A program made the position numbers and the translations under genes. A DNA stretch of 6,929 nt, taken from Clostridia bacterium. GTDB lineage: Bacteria; Bacillota; Clostridia; Oscillospirales; Acutalibacteraceae. The DNA lies in the NCBI GenBank assembly GCA_017631705.1, contig JAGBSU010000151.1:1-6929 (forward strand). The letters are read 5' to 3'. The notes beneath the pieces are model-generated. The model was not told the DNA's origin, searched no databases, and saw nothing but the letters and a program-made list of their open reading frames with translations. Shown one piece after another: positions 1 through 5,533 of this stretch. The stretch's first letter is position 1. Every line of letters begins with the position of its first letter.

Positions 1-17
1 AACTTTGCTTTTGCCAT
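1..17 (-). CDS. tuf: Elongation factor Tu, first five codons only (partial)
   Basis: Reading leftward from 17, the codons are ATG GCA AAA GCA AAG TT, giving M-A-K-A-K and then an incomplete codon; this is the usual start of bacterial EF-Tu (MAKAKF or MAKEKF). EF-Tu is the GTPase that brings aminoacyl-tRNA to the ribosome. A Shine-Dalgarno AAGGAGG lies at 26-32, 8 nt before the ATG. The gene follows fusA on the same strand after 117 nt, the canonical str-operon order, and that context carries most of the identification because so little of the protein is inside the window. Confidence 0.85.
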
Positions 18-63
18 TGTGATTTCCTCCTTTTATTTATAAGTGCTTGATTCACTTAAAGTT

Positions 64-91
64 ATTCTACCATATTTTAGGCAAATTTCAA
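64..91 (-). promoter_or_regulatory. Sigma-A promoter for tuf
   Basis: On the minus strand there is a -35 TTGAAA (86-91), a 16-nt spacer, and a -10 TAGAAT (64-69) preceded by TGG, an extended -10 TGn. Transcription would start near 57 and give a leader of about 40 nt before the tuf ATG. The 117-nt fusA-tuf gap holds no convincing terminator, so tuf is probably read both from this promoter and by read-through from the rpsL promoter. The separate promoter fits the excess of EF-Tu over EF-G needed by cells. The call rests on sequence match only. Confidence 0.65.
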
Positions 92-134
92 GCCTTTTTA
101 CAAAAGTTTTGAAAATGTGTATCCGACAAATCCC

Positions 135-2213
135 TTATTTTTTAGCGCGGGTAGAAATGATATCTTCCGCGATATTTTTCGGAACTTCGGCATAGTGGCT
201 CGGCTCCATGACATACTGACCGCGCCCTTGTGTACGGGAACGCAGGTCGGTAGCATAACCGAACATTTGTGACAGCGGAACTTGAGCGTTGATTTGTTGG
301 GCACCGGAAATCGCTTCCATGCCTTGCATCAAACCGCGGCGAGAGTTGATATCGCCGATAACGTCGCCCATGTATTCTTCCGGAACAATCACAACCACTT
401 TCATAATCGGCTCTAACAAAATGGGATCCGCCTTGCGCATAGCCTCTTTGAAAGCCATGGAACCGGCGATCTTAAATGCCATTTCAGAAGAGTCGACTTC
501 GTGGTAAGAACCGTCGTACAAGGTAACCTTGACGTCCACAACGGGGTAGCCGGCGACCACACCGGACTGCATAGCGCCTTGGATACCGGCATCGACAGCG
601 GGGATGTATTCTTTCGGAATAGCACCGCCGACGATAGCGTTGACGAATTCATAGCCTTTACCGACTTCGTTGGGCTCCACTTTAATCTTCACATGACCGT
701 ATTGACCATTACCGCCGGATTGACGGGCGTATTTGTTGTCAACGTCAGCCAGTTTACGAATGGTTTCTTTGTAAGCAACCTGCGGAGCGCCGACATCGGC
801 TTCCACCTTAAATTCACGCAACAAACGGTCCACAATGATTTCCAAGTGGAGTTCGCCCATACCGGCAATGATGGTTTGACCGGTTTCTTCGTCGGTGTAG
901 GTCTTGAAGGTCGGGTCTTCTTCGGCGAGTTTCGCCAAAGCAATACCCATCTTTTCTTGACCGGCCTTGGTTTTCGGTTCGATAGCCACGCGGATAACCG
1001 GCTCGGGGAATTCCATGGATTCCAAGATAACCGGATGTTTCTCGTCGCACAAAGTATCACCGGTAGTGGTGTTCTTCAGACCGACAGCCGCAGCAATATC
1101 ACCGGCGTAAACGGTATCGATATCTTGACGGTGGTTAGCGTGCATTTGCAGAATACGACCCAAACGTTCGTCGTTGTCTTTGTTAGCGTTGTACACCGTG
1201 GTACCGGCGGTTACCGTACCGGAATACACACGGAAGAAGCACAATTTACCAACAAACGGGTCGGTTGCGATTTTAAATGCCAAAGCGGCGAACGGTTCTT
1301 CATCGGAAGAATGACGTTCCATTTCTTCGCCGGTGTCAGGGTTGGTACCCTTAATAGCCGGAACATCGGTCGGAGCCGGCATGTAATCGATGATGGCATC
1401 CAACAATTTTTGAACACCCTTGTTACGATACGAAGTACCGCAGGTGACAGGAATCATGGTGTTAGCCAAGGTCGATTTACGAATGCAATCTTTGATTTCT
1501 TCGATGGTGAGTTCTTCACCTTCAAAGTATTTTTCCATGAGAGCGTCGTCTTGCTCGGCGACATGCTCGATGAGCTCCGTGCGATATTGTTCTGCTTTTT
1601 CCAACATATCGGCGGGGATATCCTCGCAACGAATGTCGGTGCCTTTATCGTCATAATAGATATAGGCTTTCATTTCCACCAAGTCCACAATACCTTTGAA
1701 GGTATCTTCGGAACCGATCGGCAATTGGATCGGCACAGCGTTACATTTCAAGCGGTCGCGCATCATTTGCACAACGCGATAGAAATCAGCGCCCATGATG
1801 TCCATTTTGTTCACGTATGCCATACGGGGAACCTTGTATTCGTCAGCCTGACGCCAAACGGTTTCAGACTGCGGTTCCACACCGCCTTTGGCACAGAACA
1901 CGGTAACGGAACCGTCCAAAACGCGCAACGAACGTTGCACTTCTACGGTAAAGTCCACGTGACCGGGGGTGTCAATGATGTTGACACGGTGTTCTTTCCA
2001 AAAACAAGTGGTAGCAGCAGAGGTGATGGTAATACCACGCTCTTGCTCTTGTGCCATCCAGTCCATCGTGGCGGTACCGTCGTGGGTTTCGCCGATGCGG
2101 TGGTTAATACCGGTGTAGTACAAGATACGCTCGGTCGTTGTCGTTTTACCGGCATCGATGTGAGCCATAATACCAATATTTCTGGTTTTTTCAAGACTAA
2201 CTTGTCTTCCCAT
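135..2213 (-). CDS. fusA: Elongation factor G
   Basis: This encodes a 692-aa EF-G, the usual length; the GTPase drives tRNA-mRNA translocation on the ribosome and, with RRF, helps recycle ribosomes. The G domain shows G1 AHIDAGKT (17-24), the switch-I segment RGITITSAATT (59-69), G3 DTPGH (81-85, with the catalytic His85) and G4 NKMD (135-138). Domain II follows from roughly 300, domain III includes GMGELHLEI, domain IV includes the YDGSYHEVDSSE tip loop, and domain V runs to the end. The start is fixed by AAGGAGG at 2222-2228, 8 nt before the ATG. It lies 36 nt downstream of rpsG and upstream of tuf. No frameshift or missing key residue is seen, so it looks like a functional housekeeping copy and not a tetracycline-protection paralogue. 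Confidence 0.98.
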   Translation of the reverse strand: MGRQVSLEKTRNIGIMAHIDAGKTTTTERILYYTGINHRIGETHDGTATMDWMAQEQERGITITSAATTCFWKEHRVNIIDTPGHVDFTVEVQRSLRVLDGSVTVFCAKGGVEPQSETVWRQADEYKVPRMAYVNKMDIMGADFYRVVQMMRDRLKCNAVPIQLPIGSEDTFKGIVDLVEMKAYIYYDDKGTDIRCEDIPADMLEKAEQYRTELIEHVAEQDDALMEKYFEGEELTIEEIKDCIRKSTLANTMIPVTCGTSYRNKGVQKLLDAIIDYMPAPTDVPAIKGTNPDTGEEMERHSSDEEPFAALAFKIATDPFVGKLCFFRVYSGTVTAGTTVYNANKDNDERLGRILQMHANHRQDIDTVYAGDIAAAVGLKNTTTGDTLCDEKHPVILESMEFPEPVIRVAIEPKTKAGQEKMGIALAKLAEEDPTFKTYTDEETGQTIIAGMGELHLEIIVDRLLREFKVEADVGAPQVAYKETIRKLADVDNKYARQSGGNGQYGHVKIKVEPNEVGKGYEFVNAIVGGAIPKEYIPAVDAGIQGAMQSGVVAGYPVVDVKVTLYDGSYHEVDSSEMAFKIAGSMAFKEAMRKADPILLEPIMKVVVIVPEEYMGDVIGDINSRRGLMQGMEAISGAQQINAQVPLSQMFGYATDLRSRTQGRGQYVMEPSHYAEVPKNIAEDIISTRAKK

Positions 2214-2249
2214 TGATTATTCCTCCTTCTTCCATAATACGGCAAAAGA

Positions 2250-2720
2250 TTACCAGCGGAAATGAGCAAATGCTTTGTTAGCTTCCGCCATTTTGTGGGT
2301 GTCGTCGCGTTTTTTCGCGGCGCCGCCGTTGCCGTTGATGGCATCGAGGATTTCCCCGGCGAGACGTTCCTTCATGGTACGCTCGGAACGGGTACGCGAA
2401 TAGGTGGTCAACCAACGCAAACCTAAGGTTTGACGGCGGTCGGGACGAACCTCAATCGGAACTTGATAGGTGGCACCGCCGACACGGCGAGCCTTTACCT
2501 CCAACAGAGGCATGATGTTTTCCATAGCTTCTTCGAAAACTTCCAACGGCTCTTTGCCGGTTTTTTCACGGATGATTTCGAATGCTTCGTACACGATTTT
2601 CTGGGCAACACCCTTCTTACCGTCGTACATTACATTATTGATGAGTCTGGTCACCAATTTGGAATTGTAAAGCGGGTCGGGCAAAACATCGCGTTTTGCG
2701 ATAGAACCTCTTCTCGGCAC
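2250..2720 (-). CDS. rpsG: 30S ribosomal protein S7
   Basis: This 156-aa protein, the standard bacterial length, is S7, a primary assembly protein that nucleates the 30S head on 16S rRNA and lies near the E site. It begins PRRGSIAKRDVLPDP and carries the conserved LINNVMYDGKK (26-36) and ARRVGGATYQVPIEVRP (78-93), ending with MAEANKAFAHFRW. The start is the GTG at 2718-2720: AAGGAGG at 2729-2735 lies 8 nt upstream, and the protein then begins at the family's normal residue. The reading frame is open further up to 2771, but those extra residues (including an in-frame ATG at 2736-2738) would be encoded through the ribosome binding site. It sits between rpsL and fusA in the str operon. Confidence 0.97.
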   Translation of the reverse strand: MPRRGSIAKRDVLPDPLYNSKLVTRLINNVMYDGKKGVAQKIVYEAFEIIREKTGKEPLEVFEEAMENIMPLLEVKARRVGGATYQVPIEVRPDRRQTLGLRWLTTYSRTRSERTMKERLAGEILDAINGNGGAAKKRDDTHKMAEANKAFAHFRW

Positions 2721-2728
2721 TTTACTTC

Positions 2729-2735
2729 CCTCCTT
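2729..2735 (-). promoter_or_regulatory. Shine-Dalgarno deciding the GTG start of rpsG
   Basis: AAGGAGG on the minus strand, 8 nt before the GTG at 2718-2720. The same 8-nt spacing is seen at fusA, tuf and rpsL, which supports GTG over the upstream in-frame ATG codons. Confidence 0.85.
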
Positions 2736-2773
2736 CATAAAGATGATATCATAGGTACTCGAAAGTGACATAC

Positions 2774-2821
2774 TCCCGTTGGCACCACAGAGAGGCAGTT
2801 TGCAAAACGGGATACCCGTTT
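2774..2821 (-). promoter_or_regulatory. Competing RNA hairpins in the rpsL-rpsG gap
   Basis: In the transcript, arm A AAACGGG (2815-2821) pairs perfectly with arm B CCCGTTT (2805-2811) around a 3-nt loop. Arm B extended by one base, TCCCGTT (2806-2812), also pairs perfectly over 7 bp with a downstream arm C, AACGGGA (2774-2780). A-B and B-C cannot form together. This lies in the 143-nt gap between S12 and S7. In E. coli S7 represses its own operon by binding the rpsL-rpsG gap; a comparable role here is inference. The A-B hairpin is followed by only four T's and then GCAAAC, so it is a poor intrinsic terminator. Confidence 0.4.
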
Positions 2822-2863
2822 ATGTAAATCTGCCGCTACTATGTAGCCGCTGATGAAAATGTC

Positions 2864-3292
2864 TTACTTTTTGGCAGCTCCTGCCTTCGGACGTTTGGCA
2901 CCGTATTTGGAACGGGCTTGCATCCGGTTCGCAACGCCTTGGGTATCCAACGTTCCGCGGATAATGTGATAACGCACACCGGGAAGGTCTTTTACACGGC
3001 CGCCGCGAATCAACACAACGCTGTGCTCTTGCAAGTTGTGGCCTTCACCCGGAATGTAAGAAGTCACTTCAATACCGTTCGAAAGACGCACACGAGCGAC
3101 TTTACGAAGAGCAGAGTTCGGCTTCTTCGGGGTAGAGGTTTTAACCGCAGTGCAAACGCCGCGTTTTTGGGGAGAGCTTTGGTCGGTCGGAATGCGTTTT
3201 TTGGAGTTCCAGCCTTTGAGCAAAGCAGGCGCCTTCGCTTTCTTCTCGAGCTCTTCTCTTCCTTTACGGACTAACTGGTTAAAAGTCGGCAA
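2864..3292 (-). CDS. rpsL: 30S ribosomal protein S12
   Basis: This is a 142-aa S12, the decoding-centre protein that monitors codon-anticodon pairing. Conserved blocks include PTFNQLVRKGR at the N-terminus, SSPQKRGVCT (39-48), TPKKPNSALRK (54-64), GHNLQEHSVVLIRGGRVKDLPGVRYH (84-109, given in part by family knowledge) and RSKYGAKRPKA near the end. Lysines 56/57 and 101 match the E. coli streptomycin-site lysines 42/43 and 87, so the wild-type sensitive state is expected. About 13 residues around 27-40 are absent from the proteobacterial protein and typical of Firmicutes. The start is taken as TTG at 3290-3292, 8 nt after AGGAGG (3301-3306); a GTG at 3299-3301 overlaps the ribosome binding site and is excluded. 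It is first in the str operon. Confidence 0.96.
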   Translation of the reverse strand: MPTFNQLVRKGREELEKKAKAPALLKGWNSKKRIPTDQSSPQKRGVCTAVKTSTPKKPNSALRKVARVRLSNGIEVTSYIPGEGHNLQEHSVVLIRGGRVKDLPGVRYHIIRGTLDTQGVANRMQARSKYGAKRPKAGAAKK

Positions 3293-3300
3293 CAATAACA

Positions 3301-3306
3301 CCTCCT
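3301..3306 (-). promoter_or_regulatory. Shine-Dalgarno deciding the TTG start of rpsL
   Basis: AGGAGG (within AGGAGGTG) on the minus strand, 8 nt before TTG 3290-3292. A second TTG at 3293-3295 immediately precedes it, so initiation one codon earlier is possible, but the chosen TTG gives the family N-terminus PTFNQL. Confidence 0.8.
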
Positions 3307-3401
3307 GTGATAATACTCCGCATCAGCCGCGCCGCAGCCCGACATTCCGCGGTGGAAAAGCGCTTTTGGGCATAACTCACCCAAGGCACGCTCGTTCACA
3401 A
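3307..3401 (-). promoter_or_regulatory. Structured 5' leader of the str operon
   Basis: The transcript from the promoter at 3408-3436 would carry about 110 nt before rpsL. It contains a hairpin TTGGG/CCCAA (3380-3384 with 3366-3370, 9-nt loop), a perfect 12-bp palindrome AAAAGCGCTTTT (3356-3367), a TTCC/GGAA hairpin (3343-3355), and a GC-rich stretch with repeated GCGGC (3321-3350). TGTGA (3396-3400) at the leader's start can pair with TCACA (3306-3310) touching the Shine-Dalgarno, which would close the whole leader. No known riboswitch or ribosomal-protein leader class is recognised. A regulatory role is inferred from structure and position. Confidence 0.35.
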
Positions 3402-3407
3402 TTGATT

Positions 3408-3436
3408 ATTTTAGCACAAGGAAAGTTGCTTGTCAA
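3408..3436 (-). promoter_or_regulatory. Strong sigma-A promoter of the rpsL-rpsG-fusA-tuf operon
   Basis: On the minus strand there is a perfect -35 TTGACA (3431-3436), an ideal 17-nt spacer, and a -10 TAAAAT (3408-3413) preceded by TGC, an extended -10. The start point would be near 3401. This is the best promoter in the window and fits a highly expressed ribosomal protein operon. It shows that the operon here has its own promoter and is not simply read from an upstream rpoBC unit. Confidence 0.85.
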
Positions 3437-3490
3437 GCAGTTTTTTTGTCTTTACAAAGCACATGTTTTTTAGGGATAAAAGCAACTGTT

Positions 3491-3520
3491 TTCATAAAAA
3501 AAGACAGGTATCCGTATAAA
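3491..3520 (+). promoter_or_regulatory. Possible promoter of the polysaccharide deacetylase gene
   Basis: TTCATA (3491-3496), an 18-nt spacer and TATAAA (3515-3520) resemble a moderate sigma-A promoter. The start point would be near 3527, which leaves almost no leader for an ATG at 3531 but about 28 nt for the in-frame ATG at 3555. A sporulation sigma factor is possible, but no clear match was found. Confidence 0.3.
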
Positions 3521-3530
3521 TGAGGATAGT

Positions 3531-4430
3531 ATGAACGGAAAGTCAGGTGTCAGTATGTTTGTTTTGTTTCGTGTTTCCAAAAAAACGGTGTGGTTCGGTA
3601 TGGTGGCATGGTGTGTTGCTTTGGTGCTGTTTTTACTGCATTTTGTGACTTCTACCGTCAAAACCGATGCTGCCGTTTCGGAAGAGCCGATAGCGTTGCC
3701 GATTATCATGTATCACGGCTTGTCGCTCAATCCTGCCAAGCAAGGAAAATACGTGATTTCGCCGAAGGTGCTGGAAGCGGATTTACAATACCTTAAGCAA
3801 AACGGCTACACCACCGTCACCATGGCAGAGGTGATACAGTATGTCATGCAGGGAGAGGCATTACCCGAAAAACCCATCATGCTCACCTTTGACGACGGCA
3901 ACTATAACAACTATGTGTACGCTTATCCGCTGATGAAACAATACCAAAGCCGTATGGTGCTTTCTCCGATTGGTGAGGCGGTAGACCGCTACACAAAGCT
4001 CGGCAACTGCGAGGTGGAATACGCTACTTGTCATTGGCAACATTTACGAGAAATGCAAGAATCGGGATTGGTAGAACTGCAAAACCATTCCTATCAAATG
4101 CACAGTTTGTCGGATCGCAAAGGAAGCAGTAAGAAAGCCACAGAAACTGCCGAACAATACCGTCTTGACTTTACCAATGATGTCAAACGGATGCAACAGC
4201 GGTTGCTGGATGAATTGGGGAAAGAAGCCACCACCTTTGTCTATCCGTTCGGTGCGGTCAGCCAAGAATCGGTGGCGTTGCTCAAAGAAATGGGCTTTCA
4301 AGCGACCATGAACTGCGAAAGCCGTGTCAACGCCATCACGCGGGATAGTGACTGCCTGTTTGGTTTGGGACGGTATTTGCGGACATCTACACCCGATTCT
4401 GCCACGTTCTTTCAAACGATATTCTCATAA
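3531..4430 (+). CDS. Membrane-anchored polysaccharide deacetylase (NodB family)
   Basis: This 299-aa protein has one hydrophobic segment near residues 19-40 after a basic patch (RVSKK), so it is an exported or membrane-anchored enzyme acting outside the cytoplasm or in the forespore envelope. The NodB fold starts at PIIMYHGLS (57-65). Motif 1 is TFDDG (119-123), with the catalytic and metal-binding aspartates; motif 2 is NHSYQMH (185-191), giving metal ligands H186 and H191; motif 3 is VYPFG (237-241). The family removes acetyl groups from N-acetylglucosamine or muramic acid polymers; the substrate here is unknown, peptidoglycan being likeliest. Start choice is uncertain: ATG 3531 has GAGG at 3522-3525, while ATG 3555 has AGGTG at 3545-3549, fits the candidate promoter better and gives a PdaB-like N-terminus (MFVLFRVSKK). 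It diverges from rpsL and its 3' end overlaps the convergent DUF4363 gene by 6 nt. Confidence 0.9.
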   Translation: MNGKSGVSMFVLFRVSKKTVWFGMVAWCVALVLFLLHFVTSTVKTDAAVSEEPIALPIIMYHGLSLNPAKQGKYVISPKVLEADLQYLKQNGYTTVTMAEVIQYVMQGEALPEKPIMLTFDDGNYNNYVYAYPLMKQYQSRMVLSPIGEAVDRYTKLGNCEVEYATCHWQHLREMQESGLVELQNHSYQMHSLSDRKGSSKKATETAEQYRLDFTNDVKRMQQRLLDELGKEATTFVYPFGAVSQESVALLKEMGFQATMNCESRVNAITRDSDCLFGLGRYLRTSTPDSATFFQTIFS

Positions 4431-4805
4431 AATATTTTCAAGGTACGGATATTCCATCTGCTTTACGACCGTGAGCAACATGCGAAATTTGGATAACTCG
4501 GTCAAAAAATCGTCTTGGTTGCCGTCTTTTAAAATCACCGGTAACGCCGTGGCAAGCACACTTATTTCCGTTAACGTGCTGTGCGGCAACAAACAAGCGC
4601 ACCGCCTCAAAGTACTTTGCGTATTGTCTGCCAACTGTTCGGTAGCCGTAATCGCTTCTGCTTTATACTCTTGCCGATATAACTGTTCCACTTGCGCGGT
4701 TTGGGTTAGTAGGGAAGAGAGCAGCCGTTTTTCGGTTCTCAGTGCTAAAAAACAACCGATGGAAACCGCCAGTAACAGTACCACCGCCACACCGACACGT
4801 TTCAT
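4425..4805 (-). CDS. DUF4363 family protein, single membrane anchor
   Basis: This 126-aa protein has an N-terminal hydrophobic segment (about residues 4-22, after MKR) followed by a helical soluble part, presumably outside the cytoplasmic membrane. The C-terminal half matches DUF4363 in style: a polar HSTLTEIS helix, a helix with NQDDFLTELSKFRMLL, and the ending ME-P-LENIL. The molecular function of DUF4363 is not known. The ATG overlaps the stop of the upstream DUF421 gene (ATGA, 4802-4805), and AAGGAGG at 4813-4819 lies 7 nt before it, so the two are probably translationally coupled. Cys18 lies in the hydrophobic stretch, but the preceding SIG is a poor lipobox, so a lipoprotein is unlikely. 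The family call is from recognised C-terminal pattern only. Confidence 0.75.
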   Translation of the reverse strand: MKRVGVAVVLLLAVSIGCFLALRTEKRLLSSLLTQTAQVEQLYRQEYKAEAITATEQLADNTQSTLRRCACLLPHSTLTEISVLATALPVILKDGNQDDFLTELSKFRMLLTVVKQMEYPYLENIL

Positions 4806-5449
4806 AGGTGTTCCTCCTTTTTTGTCAGCGAATATCGCCGCTGTTTATCAGCGGTCAGCAATAACACCGCACGCAGCGGGCATTTTTTCTTTTTTAAAAA
4901 GGTTAATACTTCTTGCTTGGTTATCCCGCAAAACTCCAGTCCCCATGTTATAAAACTGCCGTCGTTTATCAGCGGAACAGATGCTTTGCGTTTTTCTTCA
5001 CTCTTATCGGCGACGGTAAACACGCTGATTTTGCCGTTGGTTTCCGCTATGGCATATTCAATCTCCTGCCAATCAAATACCCCTTGCTGTCGTAACGCTT
5101 CGGTCAAATCTTCCACGGTTAACCGTAACTGCCGCAACGCTTTTTGTTGCAACTTTCCTTCGTGAATTACCACAACGGGATTTCCGCTGATTAAGCGGGA
5201 AAAACCGTTACTTTTCATCATCCAAGCCGATAACAGTAGTTCCAACGCCACCAACACGGCAATCGGCACTAACCCGCTAAGTAACGGCATACCGCTTTCT
5301 TGTAGGGGGAGTACCGCCAAATCGGAAAGCAACAGCGTGACCACCAGTTCAATGGGTTGTAATTCACCGAGTTGTCGTTTGCCGGTAATACGAAACACGG
5401 CAATCAACACCACATAAATAATCACGGTTCGCAAAGCACTGATAAGCAT
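4802..5449 (-). CDS. DUF421 (YetF-like) membrane protein
   Basis: This 215-aa protein has three predicted membrane segments (about 4-19, 33-50 and 57-77), with the signature between the first two: RITGKRQLGELQPIELV (20-36) and then LLSDLAVLPL (40-49). A soluble C-terminal domain follows, with GNPVVVIHEGKL (89-100), a DLTEALRQQGVFDWQEIEYAI segment (114-134, conserved in YetF domains) and ETNGKISVF. Length is normal for the family. In Bacillus, DUF421 proteins occur in the spore inner membrane, and the 2Duf protein of the spoVA2mob island affects spore wet-heat resistance. ATG 5447-5449 is chosen because AAGGAGG (5456-5462) lies 6 nt upstream; a GTG at 5453-5455 directly abuts that site. It overlaps DUF4363 by 4 nt and diverges from the GerA-family gene. 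Confidence 0.88.
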   Translation of the reverse strand: MLISALRTVIIYVVLIAVFRITGKRQLGELQPIELVVTLLLSDLAVLPLQESGMPLLSGLVPIAVLVALELLLSAWMMKSNGFSRLISGNPVVVIHEGKLQQKALRQLRLTVEDLTEALRQQGVFDWQEIEYAIAETNGKISVFTVADKSEEKRKASVPLINDGSFITWGLEFCGITKQEVLTFLKKKKCPLRAVLLLTADKQRRYSLTKKEEHL

Positions 5450-5488
5450 AGACACCCTCCTTTTTGAAGAGTATGCCCACTTTTCGGC

Positions 5489-5518
5489 TGTATAGTCCTT
5501 TGTATTTTGTCCATACTG
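5489..5518 (+). promoter_or_regulatory. Possible sigma-G-like promoter before the germination gene
   Basis: TGTATA (5489-5494), a 17-nt spacer and CATACTG (5512-5518) resemble the forespore sigma-G consensus TGAATA / CATACTA. Germination receptor genes are typically sigma-G controlled, so the match is plausible. Against it, the start point would be near 5525, leaving only about 9 nt before ATG 5534 and clipping the GGTGAT ribosome binding site. It may be a chance match. Confidence 0.3.
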
Positions 5519-5533
5519 TTATTGGTGATGACA

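Noticed and set aside
41..58. Inverted repeat taagtg/cactta before tuf as a terminator
   Set aside because: Only a 6-bp AT-rich stem with no T-run in the transcription direction; it lies in the tuf leader just after the predicted start point.
501..2216. 571-codon plus-strand open frame opposite fusA
   Set aside because: It lies wholly antisense to a clear EF-G gene; its residues resemble no family and its openness follows from fusA codon bias.
2805..2821. Intrinsic terminator after rpsL
   Set aside because: The 7-bp hairpin is followed by only four T's and then GCAAAC, and rpsG and fusA lack another promoter that I can see, so termination here would be self-defeating unless conditional.
2430..3274. 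Plus-strand open frames opposite rpsG and rpsL (2430-2768 and 2918-3274)
   Set aside because: Antisense shadows of S7 and S12, without plausible ribosome binding sites or recognisable proteins.
4324..4953. 209-codon plus-strand frame across the deacetylase end and the DUF4363 gene
   Set aside because: It overlaps two better supported genes out of frame or antisense, and its sequence is low-quality and Ser/Cys-rich.
5469..5475. CATACTC on the minus strand as a sporulation -10 for the DUF421 gene
   Set aside because: The start point would fall inside the Shine-Dalgarno site (5456-5462), and no matching -35 is seen at the right distance.
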